A stretch of 64,000 nt of DNA, taken from positions 2,046,001-2,110,000 of the forward strand of contig CAVTQY010000001.1 of the NCBI GenBank assembly GCA_963736975.1. Reading direction: 5' to 3'. The DNA is from CAVTQY01 sp963736975. GTDB lineage: Bacteria; Pseudomonadota; Alphaproteobacteria; Acetobacterales; Acetobacteraceae. Position numbers and translations under genes: made by a program. Shown piece after piece: positions 26,518-34,430 of the stretch; position 1 is the stretch's first letter, and each line of letters begins with the position of its first letter. The notes beneath the pieces are model-generated. The model did no database searches and was not told where the DNA came from. It saw nothing but the letters and a program-made list of their open reading frames with translations.

Positions 26518-27402
26518 TCAGTGCAGCGCGTCATGGATGAAACGACCGGCCGTGGTCAGGGCTCCGCGCCCGGCTGCGACTTGCTGATGAAACAGATGCC
26601 ACACGTGGATCATATCCGGATAAACTTCCAACGTCACCGCGACATCCGCGCGGGCTGCGGCCCCAGCAAGGCGGACCGAGTCGTCCAGCAACGTCTCGGC
26701 CGAGCCGCACTGGATCAGCAGCGGCGGCAGGCCGTTCAGATCGGCGTAGAGGGGCGAGGCCAGCCGGTCATGCGGGTCGGCGCCGTGCAGGTAAGCCTCG
26801 GTCAGTTCCTGCAGATAGGGTTTTTGGATCATCGGATCGATATCGGCCTTGCCTGTCATGCTGGCGCCGGTCATTTCCAGATCGACCCAGGGCGAGATGC
26901 ACCAGGCGCAGCCGGGCAGAGGCTCGCCGGCCTCGCGCAGCATGAGCATGGTGGCGATGGTCATGCCGCCGCCGGCGCTGTCGCCAGCCAGGGCGATAAG
27001 GCGGGGGTCGACGCCGCTCGCCAGCAGGAAACGATAGCCGGCGACCGCATCGTCCAGGGCGGCGGGGAACGGATGCTCCGGCGCCAGGCGGTACGCCAAC
27101 GCCAGCGTGCGCGTCCCGGCCTGCCGCCCCGCTTCGGCGATCATGGTGCGGTGGCTGACCAGCGAGCCGGACACATAGCCGCCCCCGTGCAGATACAGCA
27201 GCACGCGTGATGGATCGGCACCCGGTGTGGTGGTCCACTCGGCCTGTATGCCGTTGGCGGCAACTGTTTCGATGCGCACATCGGCCGGCGGCACGGATTG
27301 CTCGCCCAGCATGTCGAGCCGCTTGCGCCGCTCGCTGAGTTCCGGCGGACGAGGACGCGCGAGCAGCAGGGCACGGATCTGGTCGATTTCGGGATCTGCC
27401 AT
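26518..27402 (-). CDS. alpha/beta hydrolase, hormone-sensitive-lipase-like esterase
   Basis: 294-residue serine esterase of the HSL (GDSAG) family. The oxyanion motif LYLHGGGYVSGSL and the nucleophile elbow ALAGDSAGGGMT are present; the acid and His are expected in LASPLYADL/GSAETLLDD and YPDMIHVWHLF. All three catalytic parts are therefore readable. No signal peptide. It stands alone on the minus strand, divergent from the VOC gene. Substrate probably small acyl esters. Confidence 0.88.
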   Translation of the reverse strand: MADPEIDQIRALLLARPRPPELSERRKRLDMLGEQSVPPADVRIETVAANGIQAEWTTTPGADPSRVLLYLHGGGYVSGSLVSHRTMIAEAGRQAGTRTLALAYRLAPEHPFPAALDDAVAGYRFLLASGVDPRLIALAGDSAGGGMTIATMLMLREAGEPLPGCAWCISPWVDLEMTGASMTGKADIDPMIQKPYLQELTEAYLHGADPHDRLASPLYADLNGLPPLLIQCGSAETLLDDSVRLAGAAARADVAVTLEVYPDMIHVWHLFHQQVAAGRGALTTAGRFIHDALH

Positions 27403-27487
27403 CGCACACTCCTTGGTGGGACGACGCTTCGAATAGCATACCGCCGCGCGGCGCTGCTATCGTCCGCCCCACCAGCAGGAGGCCAGC

Positions 27488-27916
27488 ATGGCGCGCGTGG
27501 TCGGGATCGATCATCTGGTGATTCGCGTGAGCGACTATGAAAAGTCCAAGGCCTTTTACGGACGGCTGTTCACATTCCTGGGCTTCCAGATTTCGGACGA
27601 ATACCCGGATGCGATCGGCTGGACCAACGGCAAGACCCGGTTCTGGATCGGACCGGCGGATGCGGAAGGGCGCAAGTACAAGCACCGCATCGGCGATATC
27701 GGCTTTCATCATTATGCATTCGAGCTGCGCAGCCGGAAGGATGTGGACGAGCTGCAGAGCTTTCTGCAGGAAACCGGCGCCAACATCGTCGATCCGGCAG
27801 GCGAGTATTACGACGATTACTACGCAGTGTTCTTCACCGATCCGGACGGGCTGAAACTGGAGGGGATGAAGTACGGTGAGAACCAGGCGAAAAAGGCCAG
27901 GAAGGGCAAAACCTGA
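27488..27916 (+). CDS. VOC family (glyoxalase/bleomycin resistance/dioxygenase fold) protein
   Basis: 142-residue single-domain protein with paired beta-alpha-beta-beta-beta modules: VGIDHLVIRVSDYEKSKAFYGRLF at the start and GDIGFHHYAFELRSRKDVDELQ then YYAVFFTDPDGLKLEGMKY later. His near residue 9, His-His near 76-77 and the late Glu (KLEGMKY) are in metal-site positions. The C-terminus is a lysine-rich tail. Reaction unknown; the family covers isomerases, lyases and resistance proteins. GGAGG sits just before the start. Confidence 0.82.
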   Translation: MARVVGIDHLVIRVSDYEKSKAFYGRLFTFLGFQISDEYPDAIGWTNGKTRFWIGPADAEGRKYKHRIGDIGFHHYAFELRSRKDVDELQSFLQETGANIVDPAGEYYDDYYAVFFTDPDGLKLEGMKYGENQAKKARKGKT

Positions 27917-28003
27917 ATTGGCGATCAGAGCCTCTTTCGGTGCAAGACAGACTCGGCGATCGCCGCTACTCTGCTCGCTCCGGATTCCCCAGGGGAGAGC
28001 ATC

Positions 28004-28996
28004 ATGGATTCCACCAGCCCCAAGCTCGGCGAAGTCACCGACCGGAATCTGGCGCTCGAGCTGGTCCGGGTGACGGAGGCGGCAGCGCTGGCGGCGTCGC
28101 GATGGATCGGGCGCGGGCAGAAGAACGAAGCTGACGGCGCCGCGGTGGAGGCGATGCGCCGGGCCTTCGACCAGGTGGCGATCGAAGGCACTGTGGTGAT
28201 CGGCGAAGGCGAGATGGATGAGGCGCCGATGCTGTATATCGGCGAGAAAGTCGGTGCCGGCGGGCCAGCGATGGATATTGCCGTCGATCCGCTGGAAGGC
28301 ACGACACTCACCGCCAAGGGCGGGCCGAATGCGATCGCGACGGTGGCGATGGCGGAGAAAGGCGGCTTCCTGCACGCGCCCGACATCTACATGGACAAGA
28401 TCGCCGTGGGAGGCGGGCTGCCGGAGGGTGTCATCGACCTCGATGCCCCGGTGGGCGAGAATTTGCGGAACCTGGCGCGGGCGAAAAAACGCGATGTGTC
28501 GGATATCGTCGTGTGCATCCTGGATCGCGACCGCCACAAGGAGCTGATCGCCGGGTGCCGGGAAGCCGGCGCGCGTATTATGCTGATCAGCGATGGCGAC
28601 GTGCCCGGCGTGATCGCGACCGCCATGCCCGATAGTTACGTGGATATCTACATGGGGTCGGGCGGCGCGCCGGAAGGCGTGCTGGCGGCTGCCGCGCTGC
28701 GCTGTATCGGCGGGCAGATGCAAGGCCGGCTGCTTTACGAGAACAACGAGCAGATCGAGCGGGCGCGCAGCATGGGGGTGAGCGACCCCACGCACAAATA
28801 TACGATCGCCGAAATGGCCAAGGGGGATGTGATGTTTGCGGCAACCGGCGTGACGCCCGGGGCGATGCTGCGCGGCGTGCGCCGCTTCGGCCACGGCGCT
28901 TTCACGCACTCGATCGTCATGCGCAGCAAGTCGGGCACGGTCCGCACCATCGAGGCACATCACAACTTCACCACCAAGACGTGGGTCCCGAGCTGA
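28004..28996 (+). CDS. glpX: class II fructose-1,6-bisphosphatase GlpX
   Basis: Hydrolyses fructose 1,6-bisphosphate in gluconeogenesis (in some bacteria also sedoheptulose bisphosphate). 330 residues, normal length. Metal and substrate motifs: VIGEGEMDEAPMLYIGE (about 65-81), AVDPLEGTT (about 93-101), VCILDRDRH and LISDGDVPG. The substrate-binding GSGGAPEGVLAAAALRC is intact. A good ribosome site (GGGGAG) precedes the ATG. A structured repeat and recJ follow on the same strand, the glpX-recJ order seen in many alphaproteobacteria. Confidence 0.95.
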   Translation: MDSTSPKLGEVTDRNLALELVRVTEAAALAASRWIGRGQKNEADGAAVEAMRRAFDQVAIEGTVVIGEGEMDEAPMLYIGEKVGAGGPAMDIAVDPLEGTTLTAKGGPNAIATVAMAEKGGFLHAPDIYMDKIAVGGGLPEGVIDLDAPVGENLRNLARAKKRDVSDIVVCILDRDRHKELIAGCREAGARIMLISDGDVPGVIATAMPDSYVDIYMGSGGAPEGVLAAAALRCIGGQMQGRLLYENNEQIERARSMGVSDPTHKYTIAEMAKGDVMFAATGVTPGAMLRGVRRFGHGAFTHSIVMRSKSGTVRTIEAHHNFTTKTWVPS

Positions 28997-29025
28997 ATGG
29001 GGTTGCGTTCAAGTAAGGCGAGGGA

Positions 29026-29189
29026 GGCGCTGCCCCCCTCGACCCCCCGCCAGGGGCGACGACCCCTGGACCGCGGTTCTGGTTTCGCCATGCAGGGGGC
29101 GCTGCTCGGAGGCTCGCGCCGCCACAGCGGGCCCCCTGCATGACGAAGCCAAGGAGCTCGCCGTTAGCGGGGGTTCAGGGGGCAGCGCC
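29026..29189. repeat. nested inverted-repeat intergenic element between glpX and recJ
   Basis: Outer arms GGCGCTGCCCCC (29026-29037) and GGGGGCAGCGCC (29178-29189) are perfect complements and extend imperfectly further inwards. Inside are two more hairpins: CCAGGGG (29050-29056)/CCCCTGG (29063-29069), and the 12-bp CATGCAGGGGGC (29089-29100)/GCCCCCTGCATG (29131-29142). The GGGGGCAGCGCCCCC motif reappears at 36856-36870, so it is probably a dispersed family. No coding frame is evident. Confidence 0.7.
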
Positions 29190-29204
29190 CCCTGGCCTTT
29201 CCTG

Positions 29205-30972
29205 ATGCACCCCGTTCTAGGCGTGGCCCGCAGTCTCAGTGGGCGACGCTGGGTGTGGCGCGCCGGCGAGGACCGGCTGGGCCTGGGGATCGCGCAGCGG
29301 GTTGGAGTGCCCGAGATCGTCGGGCGGCTGCTGGCGACGCGCGGCATCGACATCGAGGCGGCGTGTCATTTCCTGGCGCCGACGTTGCGGGCGTTGTTGC
29401 CCGACCCCTCGAGGTTGGCCGACATGGATGCGGCAGCCGAGCGGCTGGCTGACGCGGCGATGCGTGGCGAGACCGTGGGGGTGTTCGGCGATTACGATGT
29501 GGATGGGGCGTGCAGCGCGGCGCTGATGATTACGCTGCTGCGCGGACTTGGTTGCACCGTGCTGCATCATGTGCCGGACCGCATGATGGAGGGCTATGGG
29601 CCGAACGCCCCGGCCTTGTCGGGGCTGGTAGCGCGCGGCGCGACGCTGATCGTGTGCGTCGATTGCGGCACCGGTGCGGGTGACGCGTTGGGGGCGCTGG
29701 CTGGCCGGGCGGATGTGATGGTGCTGGATCACCACAAAGCCGAGGGGCCGCCGCCTCCGGTGCTGGCCACGGTCAATCCCAACCGGCTGGACGACGCCTC
29801 AGGGCTTTCGATGCTGTGCGCGGCCGCGGTGGCGTTCATGGCGGGTGTGGCCACGGTACGGGCGTTGCGCCGGCGAGGCTGGTTCGCGGCGCGGCCGGAG
29901 CCCGATTTGCTGGGGCTGCTGGACCTCGTTGCGTTGGCAACGGTGTGCGATGTGATGCCGTTGACCGGGGTGAACCGGGCGCTGGTCTGCCAGGGCCTGA
30001 AGATCATGGCGCGGCGGTCGCGGCCCGGCATCGCGGCGCTGCTGAGCGTGGTGCAGGCGCGCGAGCGCCCGAACGCGGCGACGTGCGGGTTCGGCCTCGG
30101 CCCGAGGATCAATGCCGCCGGGCGGATCAGCGAGCCGGACCTGGGGGTGCGGTTGCTGCTCTGCGAGGATGCGGCCGAGGCGATGGCGCTGGCCGAACGG
30201 CTGGATGCCGTGAACCGGCAGCGTCGGGAGGTGGAGGCGGCGATCCTGGCGACAGCGTTCGGCGCCGCGGAGGCGCAGGCGGATACCGGGCGCGCAGGTA
30301 CTGGTGGTATCAGGGGCGACGTGGCACCCGGGCGTGGTCGGGATCGTTGCCGGGCGGATCAAAGAGCGGTTCAACCGGCCGGCTTGCGTGGCTGGGATCG
30401 CCGAAGGGCTCGCCAAAGGGTCGGGGCGCTCGATTCCGGGGATCGACCTGGGCGCGGCGGTGATCGCGGCGCGCCAGGCGGGTATTCTGGTGACCGGCGG
30501 AGGACATCCGATGGCGGCCGGATTCACACTGCCGCAGGACCGGCTGGCGGCCTTCCACGCCTTCCTGGACGAGAGGCTATGTGCTGCCGCTGCCATGCCC
30601 GCCGCGGCGGATCTGGCTGTGGAGGGCACTTTGGCGGTGTCCGGGGCGACGGCGGACCTCGCGAGCCATGTGGCGCGGCTGGCGCCGTTCGGGCCGGGAA
30701 ACGAGGAGCCGCTATTCGCTGTGCAGCACGCGCGGGTGGTGCGGGCCGACAGGGTTGGACGGGAGGGCACGACGATCCGTGCTTTTGTGGAAGGCGAAGG
30801 CGGCGGAACGCGGCTTAGGGCTCTGCTGTTCCGCGTCCGCGACGGCGCGCTGGCAGAGACGCTGCTGGGATCGGGCGGGATACTGCTGCATCTGGCCGGG
30901 CATTTGCGGGCGGAGGAGTGGAACGGGGGCACGCGGGTGGGCTTTGCGGTTGCGGATGCCGCCGCGGCTTAG
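29205..30972 (+). pseudogene. recJ: single-stranded-DNA exonuclease RecJ, disrupted by a one-base insertion
   Basis: RecJ degrades 5' single-stranded ends in recombination and repair. The first frame carries the DHH catalytic motifs GVFGDYDVDGACSAALM, VCVDCGTGA and VLDHHKAEG plus NPNRLDD and GFGLGPRINAAGRI. Near 30285 the frame breaks; the rest (VLVVSGATWHPGVVGIVAGRIKERF, the DHHA1 motif GGGHPMAAGF and the OB domain) continues in the next frame to 30972. An extra G in ACCGGGCGCG (about 30284-30293) explains it; the span is 1768 nt, one too many. If real, the product lacks DHHA1 and the OB domain and would be inactive. Confidence 0.88.
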
Positions 30973-31023
30973 CCGCTCTGCTTGACCGCGGGCAGGGGGG
31001 TGGGTAGGCAGCGCGGCTTCGCG

Positions 31024-31099
31024 GTCCCGTTCGTCTAGAGGCCCAGGACACCAGCCTTTCACGTTGGTAACACGGGTTCGAATCCCGTACGGGACGCCA
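31024..31099 (+). tRNA. tRNA-Glu (anticodon TTC)
   Basis: Acceptor arms GTCCCGT (31024-31030) and ACGGGAC (31089-31095) pair fully, with discriminator G and encoded CCA (31097-31099). The anticodon loop CTTTCAC has TTC between stem halves CCAGC and GTTGG, and the T arm is CGGGTTCGAATCCCG. The TCGTCTAGAGGCC D arm is typical of bacterial tRNA-Glu. No duplicate of the 3' end, which would mark an integrated element, was seen. The 236 bp after it, to the sulfatase gene, hold no recognisable gene. Confidence 0.97.
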
Positions 31100-31335
31100 C
31101 TCCGGAACAAAACTGGGCACCGCCCCAGCCGCGGGGGGCTCAGAGCCGGTCTTGGTGGGCGTTGGCCGAGCAGCTTTTGGCCCGCGCGGTATCGCCGATG
31201 CACACAGATAGTAACAAGCCTGATGATCTGTCGTTGCGCATGGTTGGATGCCTCGACGCCTGGATGCCGGCTTTTCGAGGCGATAGCAATGTCCGAGGAC
31301 CAGGCGTTATCGCGCGAATTGAAGTGTGCTGTTGT

Positions 31336-32946
31336 TCATTGCGATGCGCACACCCTCGCCGCCGCGACTTCCGCCTCGTCCCAGTAGCCGATCAGAATGC
31401 CGCTTTTGAGCTGCGCGCTGCCCGCATAGGGCGCGATCTGCGCGTCCGATATGGTGATCCGGCTGTGATCCGACAGCGCCCAGTCGAGCAGGGCGCCGCG
31501 CAGCCGTTCGCATTCCGGCGCCAGGCGCGGATCGGCGCCGAGGTCGTGGAACTCGTCTGGATCGGTGAGCCGATCGTACAGCATCGGCCGGAATCCGGGC
31601 GCATGGATGAACTTCCAACGCCCGTCGAAGATCATGAACAGACGACAGGCCCGGATCGGCTGCTGCCGTGTGAGCCGCGCCTCCTGCATGGAATAGTCGT
31701 ATTCCGAGAAAACCGCGTGCCGCCATGCGGGTACCGGTTCGCCACGCAGGAAGGGCAGCAGCGAGCGTCCTTCCAGTATGTGCGAAGGCGGCGGCGCACC
31801 GAACCAGTCGAGGAAGGTCGGTGCGAGATCGATGCTCTCCACCAACGCCTCGCATGTGGTGTTGCGTGTTGCATCGGCGGCGGGAGACGGGTCGGCGATA
31901 ATGAGGGGTATTTTCACTGAGACCTCGTGGAAAAGGTCCTTTTCGCCCAGCCAGTGGTCGCCGAGATAATCGCCGTGATCGGAGGTAAAGACGATCATGG
32001 TGCTGGCGCTCAGGTCGCGCTCGTCCAGGAAGCGGAACAGCCGCCCGAGTTGGTCGTCGATCTGCTTGACCAGGCCCATATAGGCGGGCACCACGCGATC
32101 CCGCACCTCATCACGCGAGAAGTTGCGGGACGGCCGCATCTGCATGAAGGCACCATAGACCGGGTGCGGATGGGTGCGCTCAGAGTCGTCGCGCAAGGGA
32201 GGAATGATATCGGCTCGGCTGTACAGGGCGTGATACGGCGCCGGCACGATATAGGGCCAATGCGGCTTTATATAGGACAGATGCAAACACCACGGACGCC
32301 CGTCCTGTATGGCTCCATCGATGAAATCCATGGCACGGCCGGTCATATACGGGGTTTCGGAATGCTCCTCGGGGATTCGTGCCGGCTTGTCGGCATGTGC
32401 CAGCAGCCAGCCGCTCAGGATCTCGCCGTTCGGGCCTTCCGCTGCATTCGCCCAGTCGTGCCAAGGGTTCTCTCCACCGAACCCCAGTGCCCGCAGATAA
32501 TCATTGTAGCGTGGGCGTCCGCTGCCGGCACCTGGATGCAAGCCATCGTCGCGCTCATAGGGTTCGAAGCCGCATTGCGCGACATGCACGCCGATGGCGG
32601 AGTCCGGAGCGATGCCGAGACGCCCCATTCCGTCAGCGTCAGCGCGCATATGCGTCTTGCCCACCAGCGCGGTCCGCACGCCGATTGCGCCCAGATGGTC
32701 GCCCAGAGTTGGCTCGCCGACCCGCAGGGGAAACTGGTTCCAGTTGGATCCATGTGATCGCATATAGCGGCCGGTATAAAAGCTCATGCGCGATGGGCCG
32801 CAGACCGGGGACTGGACATAGGCGCGGGTGAACCGCACCCCGCGCGCGGCCAGCGCGTCGATATTCGGCGTCTTCAGCGTCGGATGTCCGGCGCAGCCCA
32901 GGTAATCGAAGCGGAGCTGGTCGCACATGATCCACAGGATGTTCAT
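31336..32946 (-). CDS. sulfatase / phosphonate monoester hydrolase-like enzyme
   Basis: Alkaline-phosphatase-superfamily hydrolase of 536 residues. The N-terminus ILWIMCDQLRFDYLGCAGHP has the metal-binding Asp, and C49-G-P-S-R53 is the CxPSR site where Cys is converted to formylglycine. Later metal residues lie in FTSDHGDYLGDHWLGEKD. Length and the QLRFDYLG start resemble phosphonate monoester hydrolases/arylsulfatases rather than choline sulfatase. No signal peptide, so cytoplasmic. Head-to-tail after the nitronate monooxygenase gene, 14 bp apart, suggesting one transcript. Confidence 0.88.
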   Translation of the reverse strand: MNILWIMCDQLRFDYLGCAGHPTLKTPNIDALAARGVRFTRAYVQSPVCGPSRMSFYTGRYMRSHGSNWNQFPLRVGEPTLGDHLGAIGVRTALVGKTHMRADADGMGRLGIAPDSAIGVHVAQCGFEPYERDDGLHPGAGSGRPRYNDYLRALGFGGENPWHDWANAAEGPNGEILSGWLLAHADKPARIPEEHSETPYMTGRAMDFIDGAIQDGRPWCLHLSYIKPHWPYIVPAPYHALYSRADIIPPLRDDSERTHPHPVYGAFMQMRPSRNFSRDEVRDRVVPAYMGLVKQIDDQLGRLFRFLDERDLSASTMIVFTSDHGDYLGDHWLGEKDLFHEVSVKIPLIIADPSPAADATRNTTCEALVESIDLAPTFLDWFGAPPPSHILEGRSLLPFLRGEPVPAWRHAVFSEYDYSMQEARLTRQQPIRACRLFMIFDGRWKFIHAPGFRPMLYDRLTDPDEFHDLGADPRLAPECERLRGALLDWALSDHSRITISDAQIAPYAGSAQLKSGILIGYWDEAEVAAARVCASQ

Positions 32947-32960
32947 GGCGGCCGCGCCTC

Positions 32961-34373
32961 TCAGCGTCCGGTGACGATGCGCTCCACGAGCTGCTTCACC
33001 GTCGGGATGAACCCGTTCGAGTAGAACGGATCGCGGGCGAAGCGGAAGCCGTTATGGCCGCTGAACATCAGGTTACGCTCGACCGCGTCGGGCATGTCGC
33101 TCTCATGCGCGATCGCCTGCAGCGTTTTCTGGATGCAGAAGCTGCGCGGATCAGGCCGCTTGCCGGTGCTGTGCTCCGCCTCGAGCTGGCTCCAGTTGGA
33201 AAACCGGCACTGGCTGAGGCAGCCCATGCAGGCGGCTTGGTCACGGATGATCTCGCGCGCCTTTTCGGGCGTGACGAACACCAGCGTGGAATCCGGCGTG
33301 CGTAGGGCCTCGGTGAAACCCTGCGCCTCCCACCCGCGCGCCCGTTCGAGATCGGCACGAGTTAGATATACGATGCGCTTTCGGGGCCCCACGCCATATT
33401 CAGCGACATGCTCGCCGATCGCTTCGGTGGTGAACGCCACCTGCCGCTCGCTGCGCTCTCGCAGCTCCTGCAGATAGCCATTGTTGACGGCGCTCGAATA
33501 GAAGCCGGTCGGGCTGAACCGATTGAGGAAGATGTCGCCCTCCTTCAATGTGAGCAGCTTCTTCTTCCAGGCATCGCCGATCGGACTTTCCTGCGTCAGC
33601 AGCGGGCGGGTGCCGAACTGGAAGGCGACCGGACCCAGCTCCTTGTTATCGATCCAGTCCTCCCACTCATCCAGCCACCAGACGCCGCCCGCCATGATGA
33701 TCGGCGTTTCATCCAGTCCGAACTCGCGCATTGTCTTGCGCAAAGCGAGCACGCGCGGATACGGGTCTTCGGGGTGCGTCGGGTCCTCGCTGTTGGAAAG
33801 CCCGTTATGGCCGCCGGCCAGCCACGGGTCTTCGTACACCACCCCGCCGAGCAGCGCCGAGGCCTTGTGATACGCCCGCTTCCACAGCGCATTGAAGGCC
33901 CGCGCCGAGGAGATAATCGGATAGTAGTACACATTGAAACGTTGGGCTATTTCCGACAGCCGGTACGGCATACCGGCCCCGCAGGTCAGGCCGTGGATAA
34001 TGCCTTTCGCCTGTTCGAGCACCTCAGTGATGATGCGCTCGGCGGCACCCATCTCCCACAGGATGTTGGCATGGATGCGCCCGGCACCGCCGGCGAGTTC
34101 ATAGGCCCGCCGCGCCTGCGTGAGCGCTCCGCGGATCGCATACGCCACCAGTTCCTCATGGCGCTCCAGGCGCGTGCGGCCACGATAGACTTGCGGTATG
34201 GGTCGGCCCTGCTCGTCGAAACTGTCGGCGTTCACCGCACTGAACGTGCCTACCCCGCCGGTGGCAGCCCAGTTGCCCGAGGAAATCCCGGTGGAGATGG
34301 ACACGCCCTTGCCGCCCTCCACGAGCGGCAGGACGTCAACTCCCCCCATCCGGATGGGGTTGAGTGCTTTCAT
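32961..34373 (-). CDS. nitronate monooxygenase family flavoprotein
   Basis: FMN-dependent TIM-barrel enzyme related to 2-nitropropane dioxygenase, 470 residues. Seen: the flavin/phosphate region PIIMAGGVWWLDEWEDWI with FQFGTRPLLTQES, the early GGVGTFSAVNADSFDEQG segment, and a C-terminal extension with closely spaced cysteines (ACMGCLSQCRFSNWSQLE). That Cys-rich end is not found in short NMOs and is typical of a longer subfamily whose substrate is not established. The gene follows the pnp terminator on the minus strand. Confidence 0.85.
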   Translation of the reverse strand: MKALNPIRMGGVDVLPLVEGGKGVSISTGISSGNWAATGGVGTFSAVNADSFDEQGRPIPQVYRGRTRLERHEELVAYAIRGALTQARRAYELAGGAGRIHANILWEMGAAERIITEVLEQAKGIIHGLTCGAGMPYRLSEIAQRFNVYYYPIISSARAFNALWKRAYHKASALLGGVVYEDPWLAGGHNGLSNSEDPTHPEDPYPRVLALRKTMREFGLDETPIIMAGGVWWLDEWEDWIDNKELGPVAFQFGTRPLLTQESPIGDAWKKKLLTLKEGDIFLNRFSPTGFYSSAVNNGYLQELRERSERQVAFTTEAIGEHVAEYGVGPRKRIVYLTRADLERARGWEAQGFTEALRTPDSTLVFVTPEKAREIIRDQAACMGCLSQCRFSNWSQLEAEHSTGKRPDPRSFCIQKTLQAIAHESDMPDAVERNLMFSGHNGFRFARDPFYSNGFIPTVKQLVERIVTGR

Positions 34374-34390
34374 CCAGTCGGTCCCTCACC

Positions 34391-34423
34391 CGCTCCTCTT
34401 CCCCGCCGAGAGGAAGAGGAGCG
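34391..34423 (-). terminator. strong hairpin after pnp
   Basis: CGCTCCTCTTCC (34391-34402) is exactly complementary to GGAAGAGGAGCG (34412-34423), with a 9-nt loop. It lies just downstream of the pnp stop on the minus strand and upstream of the nitronate monooxygenase ATG. There is no U run, so it may be a 3'-end stabilising hairpin as much as a terminator. Confidence 0.65.
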
Positions 34424-34430
34424 TTATCGT

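Noticed and set aside
26768..28963. Very long minus-strand open frame opposite the VOC and glpX genes
   Set aside because: Composition is a high-GC shadow (His/Arg/Ala-rich, no family motifs), and the plus-strand genes are unambiguous.
31024..31335. Integrated element attached at tRNA-Glu
   Set aside because: No integrase gene and no second copy of the tRNA 3' end were found nearby; the genes on both sides are ordinary.
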